Shown here piece after piece: positions 8,964-18,800 of a DNA stretch of 64,000 nt (the first letter of the stretch is position 1; every line of letters begins with the position of its first letter). Source of the stretch: HGM11367 sp964600435 (lineage in GTDB: Bacteria; Bacillota; Clostridia; Christensenellales; UBA1242); the NCBI GenBank assembly GCA_964600435.1, contig CAZRJB010000003.1, positions 1 to 64,000 of the forward strand. The letters are read 5' to 3'. The position numbers were made by a program, and so were the translations under genes. The notes under the pieces are model-generated. The model was not told the origin of the DNA. It did no database searches and saw only the letters and a list, made by a program, of their open reading frames with translations.

Positions 8964-9224
8964 TTATCTAATTTGCAAATCTTTTTTAAGTTGACGATAA
9001 GCCTCAATATCTCTTTCTTCTAAATATTTTAAGAAAGATTTACGTTGACCTATAAGCATTGAAAGTCCGCGTCTTGAATGATTATCATTATGATTTTTTT
9101 TCAAGTGTTCAGTAAGTTCTCTAATTCTTTCTGTTAAAAGAGCAACTTGAACTTGTGCAGAACCTGTGTCATGTTCAGATTGTTTGAACTGATCAATTAT
9201 TTCTTGCTTTCTAACTTTATCCAT
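8964..9224 (-). CDS. rpsO: 30S ribosomal protein S15
   Basis: An 86-residue 16S rRNA-binding protein of the 30S platform. It shows the S15 signature from GSAQVQVALLTERIRELTEH to NHNDNHSRRGLSMLIGQRKS, covering the helix bundle that grips the three-way junction of 16S rRNA. The length is 2-3 residues under the usual 88-89. ATG at 9222-9224 is preceded by a strong AGGAGG. It has its own promoter upstream and is followed by pnp. Confidence 0.97.
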   Translation of the reverse strand: MDKVRKQEIIDQFKQSEHDTGSAQVQVALLTERIRELTEHLKKNHNDNHSRRGLSMLIGQRKSFLKYLEERDIEAYRQLKKDLQIR

Positions 9225-9307
9225 TTAATTTTACCTCCTATGGAATTTTACGCTAAAAACAAAGCAAAACGTTGAGGATTCGATTAACTTTGTTTAAAGA
9301 CTTTGTT

Positions 9308-9336
9308 ATGATATCATATTTATTGCATTTTGTCTA
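9308..9336 (-). promoter_or_regulatory. rpsO promoter
   Basis: -35 TAGACA (9331-9336) and extended -10 TGATATCAT (TATCAT at 9308-9313) with a 17-base spacer on the minus strand. The transcript would start near 9300 and leave a leader of about 75 bases, room for S15 autoregulation, although no specific fold was recognised. Confidence 0.7.
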
Positions 9337-9426
9337 GTATTTTAAAACAAATATTGTTTAAATTGTTAATCAATTTTAAATATTTTCCTGTTTATAAATT
9401 ATTATTGTTATGATTATAAAAAAAAA

Positions 9427-9449
9427 GAGTAACATTTTTTTTGCTACCC
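9427..9449 (-). terminator. Terminator after ftsY
   Basis: An 8-pair stem GGGTAGCA/TGTTACTC (two G-T pairs), A-rich loop and eight or more T on the minus strand, 10 bases after the ftsY stop. It ends the plsX-rnc-smc-ftsY transcript. The rest of 9225-9458 holds only the rpsO promoter and AT-rich sequence. Confidence 0.75.
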
Positions 9450-9458
9450 TTTATTTTT

Positions 9459-10355
9459 TTAAAATAAGTTATCTACAAAATCTTTTGCATTAAATGTTTC
9501 TAAATCATCAATAGATTCACCCGTTCCAACAAAAACAACTGGGAGTTTTAATTTGTTTGCAATTGTTATCACAACTCCACCCTTTGCTGTTCCGTCTAAT
9601 TTTGTTAAAACAATACCATCAATGCTTATATATTCATTAAAATGCTCAATTTGTGACAAAGCATTTTGCCCTGTGGTTGCATCTAAAACAATTAAGTTAT
9701 ATCTATTTGCCTCTGGATATTCCCTTGTGATAATTCTATCTATTTTTTTCAACTCTTCCATTAAATTAACTTTTGTATGAAGCCTTCCTGCAGTGTCTAC
9801 AATTAGAACATCAGTATTTTTAGCTTTTGCAGAAGATATGCCATCAAAAACAACTGCGGCTGCATCGGCACCTTCTGAATGTTTTACAATTTTTACCTTG
9901 TTTCTTGAAGCCCATTCAGAAAGTTGGTCACTTGCAGCAGCACGAAAAGTGTCGCCTGCTACCAAAGTTACATCTTTTTTATTATTTTTAAAAAACTTTG
10001 TGATTTTACCAATGCTGGTTGTTTTTCCGACTCCATTAACACCTATAACAGTGATAACTGCTGGGTAGTTAAACTGTTTTGTTTCTATGCTTAAAAGCAT
10101 ATTGGTTATTATTTCTTTTAATGCATTTTTAACATCATTAGCTTTTCTTAGTTTGTTTTTTCTTGCATAAATTCGCAACTCATCAACAATTTGTTCGCTA
10201 GCCTCAAATCCAACATCGCTAGAAACCAAAATGTCGGTCAAATCTTCATAGAACTCATCACAAAGTTCACCTTTGCTAAAAATAGAATCAAATTTTCTTG
10301 CCCATGCTTCTCTTGTTTTTTTTAATGCTTCACCTATTTTTTTAAACAGCCCCAT
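9459..10355 (-). CDS. ftsY: Signal recognition particle receptor FtsY
   Basis: An SRP-receptor GTPase that docks SRP-ribosome complexes at the membrane for co-translational insertion. At 298 residues it is the short form, without the long acidic A domain. The helical N domain is followed by the G domain with G1 GVNGVGKTTS (about residue 107), DTFRAAASDQL, G3 DTAGRLHT and G4 TKLDGTAKGG. ATG at 10353-10355 has AGGAG upstream and overlaps the smc stop by 14 bases, so translation is probably coupled. Unlike in many Firmicutes, ylxM-ffh does not follow. Confidence 0.96.
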   Translation of the reverse strand: MGLFKKIGEALKKTREAWARKFDSIFSKGELCDEFYEDLTDILVSSDVGFEASEQIVDELRIYARKNKLRKANDVKNALKEIITNMLLSIETKQFNYPAVITVIGVNGVGKTTSIGKITKFFKNNKKDVTLVAGDTFRAAASDQLSEWASRNKVKIVKHSEGADAAAVVFDGISSAKAKNTDVLIVDTAGRLHTKVNLMEELKKIDRIITREYPEANRYNLIVLDATTGQNALSQIEHFNEYISIDGIVLTKLDGTAKGGVVITIANKLKLPVVFVGTGESIDDLETFNAKDFVDNLF

Positions 10356-13300
10356 TTTTGTTCTCCTGTTCTAAATTTTTTATTGCATCTGCAAGTTTAA
10401 CACTTACTGTTCTAGAAACACCTTTTTCTTCCATTGTTACACCATACAAACTATCTGCTAGTTCCATTGTTGGCTTTCTATGGGTTATAACAATAAATTG
10501 AGTTACTTTTGAAAAACGTTTTAAATATTGAGCGAATCTTTCTACGTTTGAATCGTCAAGCGCTGCTTCAATTTCGTCTAGCAAACAGAAAGGCATTGGT
10601 CTTAGTTTTAAAATACTAAATAATATTGCAATTGCAGTTAATGCCTTTTCTCCACCAGAAAGCAATGTTATGTTTTGTAATTTTTTGCCCGGTGGTTCTG
10701 CAACAATGTCAACACCTGCTTCTAACGGATCTCCGCTTTCGGCTTCAATTAATTCTAACCTTGCATTTCCACCACCGAACAACTCTTTGAAAGTTACTTT
10801 AAAGTTTTCGCTAACTTTTTGGAATGCAGTGTTAAACCTTGTTGTCATTTCTGTGCTTAAATCTTTTATTATTTCTGTAAGTTCGTTTTCTGCTTTGCTT
10901 AAATCGGCAACTTGGGCAGATTTTTCTTCATATCTTTCTAGCAAAACTTTAACATCATCTATTGCATTAATGTTTACTGCACCTAATTTTTGAATTTCTT
11001 TTTTGATTCTATAAATTTCAGGCATTGCAACAGAAATGTCAAAATCTGGCCTTTTAAACTCTAAACAGGTATCATAAACCAAAGAATAATCTTCATAAAT
11101 TTTTTCTTGCATGGTTTCAAGTTCTGTATCAACCTTACTTAAGTGCATGTCTTCGGCATATTTTTTATCTGTAATTTTTGCAATACTGTCGTTAAGCTCT
11201 TGTTTTTTTATGTCTAGTTCTTTTATTAAAGATTGAGTTTTTTGCTTATCCTCATCCAAAGCAGATTGTTTTTGTTTAACAGAATCAAGTTGCTGTTTTT
11301 TTTCAGAATTTTCTGTTTTTTCAAATTGGCTTGAAATAATTCTTTCGCCCTCAGAAATTGATTCATCAATTACTTCAATTTCATGATTTAAGTTTTTCAA
11401 AATTTCAGATTGTTTATCTATGTCCAAATTAATTCTGATAAGGTCTTCAGAAACAGCCGAACTTTCTGCCTCTGTTTGGGCAATATCAATTTTTATAAGT
11501 GTCATCTGTTCACTTAGTTTTTCTCTTTTTTGACGAAGTTCATTAAAAAGCGCTTGCTTTTCTGAAATATATTTGCTTGTTTCTGCTTTGCTTGATTTTG
11601 CATTTTCTTCCAATTGGTCAATTCCAGACAATTCTTGAGTTATAACATCAATACGTGACTGAATATGAGCATTTGTTGCATCCATGTTATCAATTTCGTC
11701 TTTTAAATCTTCTAGAGCGACTTTAACTTGTTGATATTTTTCGTTTTCTTTAACAAAATCAATTTCTGCATTGTTCTTATCGTCTAAAAACTGATTTATA
11801 TTATTTTTTAAAAACTCAAGTTCTTTTTGCATTTGCTCGTATGAAGTGTTTTTTTGCAAAAGTTGTGCCTTAAATTTTTGAATTTCCACACTTAAAGTTT
11901 GAATTTCTCTTTCTCTTGAAATTAAATTTGCAGTGTCTTGCTTTCTAGAACCACCCGTCATTGAGCCAGCTGGATTAATTATATCGCCTTCTAAGGTAAC
12001 AATTTTGTATGAAAGTTCTGTGCTGTGAGAAACGTCAATTGCTGTGTCTAGATTGTCGACAACAATTGTTGTTCCAAGCAAATTAGAAATAACATTATCT
12101 ATGTCGCTTGAATAACTTATTAATTCACTTGCAACTCCAAAAACACCTGTTTTTGAAAGAACTTTTTTATCTTCATAATATAAATCTTTTGCTTTTATAG
12201 AATTTATTGGCAAAAAGGTTGCCCGACCATATTGATTTGTTTTTAAATAGTTGATTAAATCTTTAGCACCTTGTTCGTTAAACGTTACAATGTTTTGTAC
12301 AGCATTACCAAGTGCAACTTCAATTGCAGTTTCATACTTTTGAGGAACAGTTATAAGCGTTGCCAAAGCACCCATCATTTTGTTTCTGATGTTTTCATTC
12401 TTTTTCGCATCCAACAACAATTTTTTAACCGCTTGCTGATAGCCATCAAAGGCATTTTGCATTTCTTCAAGCATGCGTTTTTTATTGTCGTAAACCTGAA
12501 GTTTAACGTTTATGTTGTGCCTTTCGTTTTCGATTTCTCTCATTTGAGAATATAAACTATCTTGTTTAAACTTGCTGTTTGCATATATGTTTGCTGTTTC
12601 ATTTTTCTTGTCAAATAAAACCTTACAACTTTCGGCGAGTTTTTTAAACTCTAACTCTTTGTCTTTAAGAGATGATTTTGCCTCGGTTATTCTAGAACTT
12701 GAATCTTTAAGATTTTCTTCCAGCATTTGTTTTTCTGCTTGATATTTTGAAAAATTGACCTTTATATCTGACAATTTATCCATTGCATCAAACATTTTCT
12801 GTTGACTTGATGATGCTTCTTCTTCTTTTTCCGAAAGTTCATCTACCAAGGAAATATACTCTTTTGACATTTCGTCATAAGAAAGATGAAGTTGCCCAAT
12901 TTTTTGTTCTAACTCAATTTGTTTTTGTTTTTTAAAGTCTAGTTCTGCATTGTCTTTTGTTAAAGCATTGTTTGCATTTAAAACATCAAGATTAAGCTTG
13001 TCTTTTTGCACGTTTAAATTGTTTATACGTTCTCTTATAACCTTAATTTCACCTGACTGTTGTTCAATTTCAATTGTTAAACGCAAAATTTCGTTGTGAA
13101 CATTTTCAATTTCTTTGTCAATTTGATTCAATCTTTCCATGCTTTGAGAATAGTTTGCATTTGTTTCTTCAAGTCTTGCAGTTTCTAGGTTTAGTTCTTC
13201 TAATATTGCTTTAATTTTTAAATTTATTTGGTCTTTAACATTTTTGGCATTTTCATATTGAAATATGTAAGCATTAATCTCTAAGTCTTTCAACTGGTCT

Positions 13301-13956
13301 TTAAAAGCAAGATATGCTTTTGCATTTTCCGCTTGTTTTTTCATTGGACCCATTTGCCTTTCTATTTCTGATACAATATCATTTACGCGAGCAATGTTTT
13401 CACGTGTTCTTTCTAACCTGCGCTCTGCCTCAACTTTTCTTGATTTAAATTTTGAAATGCCAGCCGCGTCTTCAAAAATAGAGCGTCTATCTTCCGGTTT
13501 TGAAGAAATTATTTGTTCAACCTTACCCTGACCAATGATTGAGTAGCCGTCTTTTCCGATTCCGGAATCGTATAAAAGATTGATAATGTCTTTTAAGCGA
13601 CATTCGTTTCTGTTGATAAGATATGCACTTTCACCAGAACGATAAAGTTTTCTTGTTATTGCAACTTCGTCATTTTCGTAGTTAAAATATCTATCTGTGT
13701 TATCAAAAGTTAAGGTTACTTCACAATATGATAAACTTTTTCTTTTTTCTGTTCCGTTAAAAATGACATCCTGCATGGAAGTTCCACGAAGATTTTTACT
13801 ACTTTGCTCACCGAGAACCCATCTTATTGCATCTGCAACATTGCTTTTTCCACAGCCGTTTGGCCCAACAATTGCAGTAACACCAGAATCAAATTTTATT
13901 TCAATTTTATCTGCAAAAGACTTAAATCCTGCTAGTTCTATTTTTTTAAAATTCAT
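10342..13956 (-). CDS. smc: Chromosome segregation ATPase SMC
   Basis: A 1204-residue SMC protein, the ATPase core of the SMC-ScpAB condensin that folds and segregates the chromosome. It starts with Walker A GPNGCGKSNVADAIRWVLGE (about residues 32-51). Long coiled coils of about 170-500 and 680-1000 flank a hinge with GALATLITVPQKYETAIEVA. The C-terminal head carries the signature LLSGGEKALTAIA and Walker B CLLDEIEAALDDSNV. The length is normal. It lies between rnc and ftsY (gap of 9 bases to rnc, overlap of 14 with ftsY), the standard Firmicutes order. Confidence 0.97.
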   Translation of the reverse strand: MNFKKIELAGFKSFADKIEIKFDSGVTAIVGPNGCGKSNVADAIRWVLGEQSSKNLRGTSMQDVIFNGTEKRKSLSYCEVTLTFDNTDRYFNYENDEVAITRKLYRSGESAYLINRNECRLKDIINLLYDSGIGKDGYSIIGQGKVEQIISSKPEDRRSIFEDAAGISKFKSRKVEAERRLERTRENIARVNDIVSEIERQMGPMKKQAENAKAYLAFKDQLKDLEINAYIFQYENAKNVKDQINLKIKAILEELNLETARLEETNANYSQSMERLNQIDKEIENVHNEILRLTIEIEQQSGEIKVIRERINNLNVQKDKLNLDVLNANNALTKDNAELDFKKQKQIELEQKIGQLHLSYDEMSKEYISLVDELSEKEEEASSSQQKMFDAMDKLSDIKVNFSKYQAEKQMLEENLKDSSSRITEAKSSLKDKELEFKKLAESCKVLFDKKNETANIYANSKFKQDSLYSQMREIENERHNINVKLQVYDNKKRMLEEMQNAFDGYQQAVKKLLLDAKKNENIRNKMMGALATLITVPQKYETAIEVALGNAVQNIVTFNEQGAKDLINYLKTNQYGRATFLPINSIKAKDLYYEDKKVLSKTGVFGVASELISYSSDIDNVISNLLGTTIVVDNLDTAIDVSHSTELSYKIVTLEGDIINPAGSMTGGSRKQDTANLISREREIQTLSVEIQKFKAQLLQKNTSYEQMQKELEFLKNNINQFLDDKNNAEIDFVKENEKYQQVKVALEDLKDEIDNMDATNAHIQSRIDVITQELSGIDQLEENAKSSKAETSKYISEKQALFNELRQKREKLSEQMTLIKIDIAQTEAESSAVSEDLIRINLDIDKQSEILKNLNHEIEVIDESISEGERIISSQFEKTENSEKKQQLDSVKQKQSALDEDKQKTQSLIKELDIKKQELNDSIAKITDKKYAEDMHLSKVDTELETMQEKIYEDYSLVYDTCLEFKRPDFDISVAMPEIYRIKKEIQKLGAVNINAIDDVKVLLERYEEKSAQVADLSKAENELTEIIKDLSTEMTTRFNTAFQKVSENFKVTFKELFGGGNARLELIEAESGDPLEAGVDIVAEPPGKKLQNITLLSGGEKALTAIAILFSILKLRPMPFCLLDEIEAALDDSNVERFAQYLKRFSKVTQFIVITHRKPTMELADSLYGVTMEEKGVSRTVSVKLADAIKNLEQENKNGAV

Positions 13957-13965
13957 TGTTTTATC

Positions 13966-14577
13966 CTATTTAATAAAATTTTTTAATGCAATTTCTGCAC
14001 AATTTTTTTCAGCCTGCATTTTGTTTTTTGCACAAGAAGAAGAAACAACTTGGTTGTTTACAACCAAACTGATATAAAACGTTAAATTGTGAGCAGGCCC
14101 TTCGGTTTTGTCAACTTGATAAAAAAATTCCAACTTGTGTTTTTGAGCATATTCTTGAAACATAGTTTTAAAATCTTTTTTTTCGCTAACTTTTAAGTTG
14201 AAGTTGTTTTTTATAAAATCTGTGCAAGCATTTAAACCACTTTCAAGATATATACATGCAATAATGCTCTCAACAACATCACACTTTATTGCTTTTGTAA
14301 CACAATGACAACTTTTGCCAAGTTTAACCATGTTTTCTAAATTAAGGCTGTCAAAAACCAAACTTAAACTATCCTCGCTCACTATGCTAGCCCTTGCCCT
14401 TGTTAATTCGTCTTCTTTATAGTTTTCCGATTTATAAAGAATGTCAGCAATTAAAAAGTCTAAAATGGAATCACCTAAAAACTCAAGTTTTTCATAGTTC
14501 TTTTTAGAAAATGATGAATGAGTTAAGGCAGTGCTTATAAGATTGGACTTAAAAGTGTATCCGCCAACACTAATCAT
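13966..14577 (-). CDS. rnc: Ribonuclease III
   Basis: A 203-residue dsRNA-specific endonuclease for rRNA maturation and antisense turnover. The signature KLEFLGDSILDFLIA carries the metal-binding Glu and Asp. A second acidic pair is in CDVVESIIACIYLESG (D...E), and a C-terminal dsRBD begins around FQEYAQKHKLEFFY with the KNKMQAEKNCAEIAL helix. The frame is open further upstream, but ATG at 14575-14577 is chosen because GAGGAG lies 7 bases before it and homologues start here. It overlaps the plsX stop by 8 bases. The fabD-fabG-acpP genes usually found between plsX and rnc are missing. Confidence 0.95.
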   Translation of the reverse strand: MISVGGYTFKSNLISTALTHSSFSKKNYEKLEFLGDSILDFLIADILYKSENYKEDELTRARASIVSEDSLSLVFDSLNLENMVKLGKSCHCVTKAIKCDVVESIIACIYLESGLNACTDFIKNNFNLKVSEKKDFKTMFQEYAQKHKLEFFYQVDKTEGPAHNLTFYISLVVNNQVVSSSCAKNKMQAEKNCAEIALKNFIK

Positions 14578-15595
14578 TTTCAGACTCCTCAAGGTTTGGC
14601 AAACAAGCAATTTGTTCGGAAATTTTTTCATTTATTTGTGCTGATTGATATTTATATGCCTGATTGATGCAAGCATAAATTGTTTCTGCTTTGCTTGAGC
14701 CATGTGACTTTATGATTGTTTTGCTACAACCTATAAATGGTGAACCACCATATTTATGGTAATCAAGACGCGTTTTAACTTTTTTGAGTGCTTTCATGGA
14801 TAACCCAGCACCAATTTTTGCAATAAAACTCGATTTATATGCCGATTTTAATTCTCCCATAACAAGGCCAACTGCGCCTTCTGTTGCTTTTAAGAAAACA
14901 TTTCCAGTAAATCCGTCACAAACCAAAACATCATAGTCGCCAGATAATGCATCTCTTGCTTCCATGTTTCCAACAAAATTAATTGGCAATTTTTTCATTA
15001 AAGGAAACGTGTTTTTTACAAGTTCATTGCCTTTTGAATCTTCTGTTCCATTTGTCATTAATGCAACTCTTGGGTTTTCTTTTCCAAAAAGTTCTTTATA
15101 ATATATGCTACCCATAACAGCAAAGTGGCAAAGATTGATTGGTTTGCAATCAGCATTTGCACCACAATCTATTAATAGAACATTTCCGCCCGTTTTAGTT
15201 GGAAGTGCTGGACAAAGTGCAGGCCTAGAAACACCTTTAATTCTGCCAATTTTCATAAAACCGCCTGCCAAAATTGCGCCAGTGCTTCCAGTTGAAATTA
15301 AGGCATTTATTGATTCGTCTTTTTTTAACATATCAAGAGCAACAACAAGTGAACTATTTTTTTTTGTTCTGATTGCCTGAGTTGGAACATCGTTGCATGT
15401 TATAATTTCTTGTGCATCAACAACTTCTAAATTTTTAATGTTGTATTTTTTTTGACTAATGTAGTCAGTTATAATATTTTTATTGCCAGTTACAATAAAA
15501 TTTATATCAGAATGTTCTTTTTGAGCAAGAACAATTCCATCTATAATTGCTTGGGGGCAGTTATCGCCACCAAAAGCATCTAATATTATTTTCAT
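14570..15595 (-). CDS. plsX: Phosphate acyltransferase PlsX
   Basis: A 341-residue enzyme that converts acyl-ACP to acyl-phosphate for phospholipid synthesis. The N-terminus MKIILDAFGGDNCPQAIIDG, the ALISTGSTGAILAGG loop and the SPFIGCSKTIIKSHGSS C-terminal motif are typical. ATG at 15593-15595 follows GGAG with 6-base spacing; the longer frame upstream has no ribosome site. It begins the plsX-rnc-smc-ftsY operon, without the usual fapR before it or fabD, fabG and acpP after it. Confidence 0.95.
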   Translation of the reverse strand: MKIILDAFGGDNCPQAIIDGIVLAQKEHSDINFIVTGNKNIITDYISQKKYNIKNLEVVDAQEIITCNDVPTQAIRTKKNSSLVVALDMLKKDESINALISTGSTGAILAGGFMKIGRIKGVSRPALCPALPTKTGGNVLLIDCGANADCKPINLCHFAVMGSIYYKELFGKENPRVALMTNGTEDSKGNELVKNTFPLMKKLPINFVGNMEARDALSGDYDVLVCDGFTGNVFLKATEGAVGLVMGELKSAYKSSFIAKIGAGLSMKALKKVKTRLDYHKYGGSPFIGCSKTIIKSHGSSKAETIYACINQAYKYQSAQINEKISEQIACLPNLEESEND

Positions 15596-15671
15596 ATTAT
15601 TCTCCAAATTAAATCGCAAAGTGTTGTTATTAAGCACAAATTGCAAAATAACAAAATACTTATACACGTTT

Positions 15672-15700
15672 AGTTTATCTTATAATAACAAAAATTGCAA
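15672..15700 (-). promoter_or_regulatory. plsX operon promoter
   Basis: -35 TTGCAA (15695-15700) and -10 TAAACT (15672-15677) with a 17-base spacer on the minus strand, about 75 bases before the plsX ATG. The -10 is only a fair match. Confidence 0.45.
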
Positions 15701-15781
15701 GAAAAAAGGCAAAATTTTAACCAATCACTCTTTATTAAAACTGAATAAAATAATATTTATCAATTTTTGCTCATTTTTTTC

Positions 15782-15819
15782 AAAAAAATTGGTCTACAAT
15801 TTTTGTAAACCAATTTTTT
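15782..15819 (-). terminator. Terminator after the giant Ig-repeat gene
   Basis: A long stem pairs aaaaaaattggt-ctacaa with ttgta-accaattttttt around a 3-base loop, with one mismatch. It is U-rich on both sides and so may work in both directions. It lies about 15 bases past the stop at 15835. Confidence 0.7.
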
Positions 15820-15834
15820 AGTTAATTTAACATT

Positions 15835-18800
15835 TTATCTTTCTAGTTTGCTCATTGTTCCAATCATATAAGCACTATTAAGTGTACGCGTTTTGGTGCT
15901 TTCATCATACAAAAACTCATTTTCCCATGTTATGTATTCATGGTCATTTTTTGTGGCAAAGGCAATATATCCTAAATATGAAACTGAAGATATACCCGGA
16001 ACTGCATTGTCGACATTGTTGTAATACATTATTGTATCTTTTCTATTTTTAGCATCTTTTACTGCAATACAAACAACATTTGCCCATTTTTTGTTAAGTT
16101 TTTTTACTGCCATTCCTGCATCTTCGGCTTTGTTTATGATTATTGATGAAGTTGCTCCTATCCCGCCAATAACTTCGTTCAAACCTGAAGAGTCTTGAAA
16201 ATTATAAACATCAAATATTCCCGAAACATACACCTTATCACCTGACCCTTGGATTTCAATTGCACGTTGTCCCACATCAAACATAATAACATTTTCTAAA
16301 TAAATATTTCTTGTGCCATCATTAGACGCGTTGATTGATGAATGTGCAAAAGACCTAAACATTGTATTTTTTATGTTAACAGTTGAATTTCCACCAAGTT
16401 CAATTGCTCTATACATATCATGTAAATAACAATAAGCAATTTTTGAAGGACCAGAAATTTGAAGATGGTATAAATCTCTAGTTTCATCAATTTTACAACC
16501 TTGAATTTCTAGGTTTATGGCATTTGTTAAAGTGGTGGCAATATAATTATATTTATTAACAGTTGCTGTGCTATTGTAATAAGCAAAGTTGATTAAATTA
16601 CCATTTCCATATATTGTAGTTTTAGCTACATATGCTTCTAACCTTGAATATTCGCCTTTTTCTATTAATGCGGCTTGGTCATCATGCCCTAAAGATTTTT
16701 GCAAAACAATTTCTGCTCCGCCATTTACATAGCCATCTTGCTCCCAAACATTGACAGCATTTACAATGTTAAATGTATATGTGTAAAGTTGTCTGCCTGT
16801 TTTGTTGAAAGCTGTAAGTGTAACCTTGCCATTTTCAAAATTATCATCATAAACATTTTGCATGGTTGAATAATCTGCATTGTTAAAGTAAATTAACAAA
16901 TATTTAACACCATCAATTTCAACAAGTTCTGGGTCATAAGTTACTTTGTTATAATTTTGGTTATTTTTTGTTATTTGCCATACAATGTTGCTGGTTAAAA
17001 CTCCTGCCGGTTCAACCTTTATTGGCAAACGATAGAATGTTTGAATTCCGCCATAATATGACCTGTTACCAAAAACTCTAATATTTTGCAAGCCAAGAGT
17101 TGAATCTTTAGTGTTGTCATGACCAATAAATTCAACAGATTTTATTCCATCACGAAATACATTTACAACAATTTCTTTGTCATTTTTATATTTTACTGTT
17201 ATTGTTTCACTAAATGTTGGACTTGTGCTTGCAGAAACAAGACTTATGTTGATTTTTCCAGAAATAGTGTCCACACTAACAACACTTCCATTTGTTGTTT
17301 GAGCTGTGAAATATTGATAGTATATTGATCCAGTTAAATTTGTTGGCAAAACTTTTATGTTTAGTTCTAGTTTTTCAATTTGATAATCCACATAAATTGT
17401 TTGGTTATTTGTTAATGTTTGGCTGTTATATTCCAAACTATAGGCATCTATATCTTTTAAGCGTTCAATTTCGATTGTTGTTTGAGTGCCACTTTGAGCA
17501 AAGTCATCAGTTTTTAGCAAAATTGTTGCTTTGCCAAAGTCGGTAAATGTTACTTTACCATTGCCATCAACACTTGCAGGACCATTTGAAACAAACCATT
17601 CAACATTTCTGTTTGTAGCATTTGTTGGAAGAACATTTGCAACAAGAGATAATTCTTGCAAGAATGTTACAACACTTGTAACTTTTGTGCCGTCAAGATA
17701 TATATCTATTGATTCTGTTAATTGAACAACTTTAACAGGAATAGTGCGAGAAACATCACTGTTTAACAATTTAACAACAACATTTCCGGTGCCTCCATAA
17801 ATTCCGCTAATTTTAAAACTTGTATTGCTTATAACTGATAAAGAAATTGCCTGTTTGTTGTCGGTTTCTAGTTGTATTGTTCCTTCATAATCTGCTGGAA
17901 TAATATTGCTTATTGTTAATGTAACATCATCACCAACAAGAAGTTCCTTTTGTGTGCAGTCAACGTTAAAAGATTCAGCTTTTAACATTGAACTTCGAAT
18001 TTTAAAGGTTTTAGAAGACTCTACCTCATTGTTATATATAACTGCAACGGTGATTTCAACTTCTTCTGCTTTTTGGAAAGTTATAACACCTGTGTTGCTA
18101 ACTTGTGCAGCATCTTGCTTGTTTGAAGAATATACAAATTGTTTTCTATCAAGTGTGTCTTCACTTTCAAACAAAGCATTAACATTATATGTTAATTTTG
18201 ATGTTAAAATTGATGAATTATTGCTTATTGCATTTTGAATTGATTCTGGAAGAACAATGTTTGTGCTTTTATGAACAAAAATGTTTATTGTTTTAACCCA
18301 AGCATTGCTTTCTGATATTTCACTTATTTGAATGGTTGTTTCTCCACCAGCATTCAATGAAATTTTGCCCAAAGAATCTACTGTAACACTTTCGCCATTT
18401 GCAGTAAAACTAAAGTTTTGAACTTGCTTGCCTGGCATTGGATACAACACATAGTTATTTGTATCGTCAGATTCAATAACATATTCAACACTTTCGTCAT
18501 TAACTTTTAAAACTTTATAAGCACCGTTGTTTAAAATTCTTACACTGGCAGAAGCATCGCAAGCATTATCAAAATTGTTTATAACTGAAATTGTCACAAC
18601 TGTTTCACCATTGCCAACAAAAGTTAGTATGTTTTGATTTATGTTGTTAAATTTTGCAACCGACTGGTTAGATGATTCAAATTGTAAAGTGTATCCTGAA
18701 AGAGCAATGCCACTTGAGGATGGAATTATTTTATAGTTAAGTTGCATGTTTAAATTTTCTGAATAATTTTTAACCATGTAAGATGTTAAAACTTCTTCAT

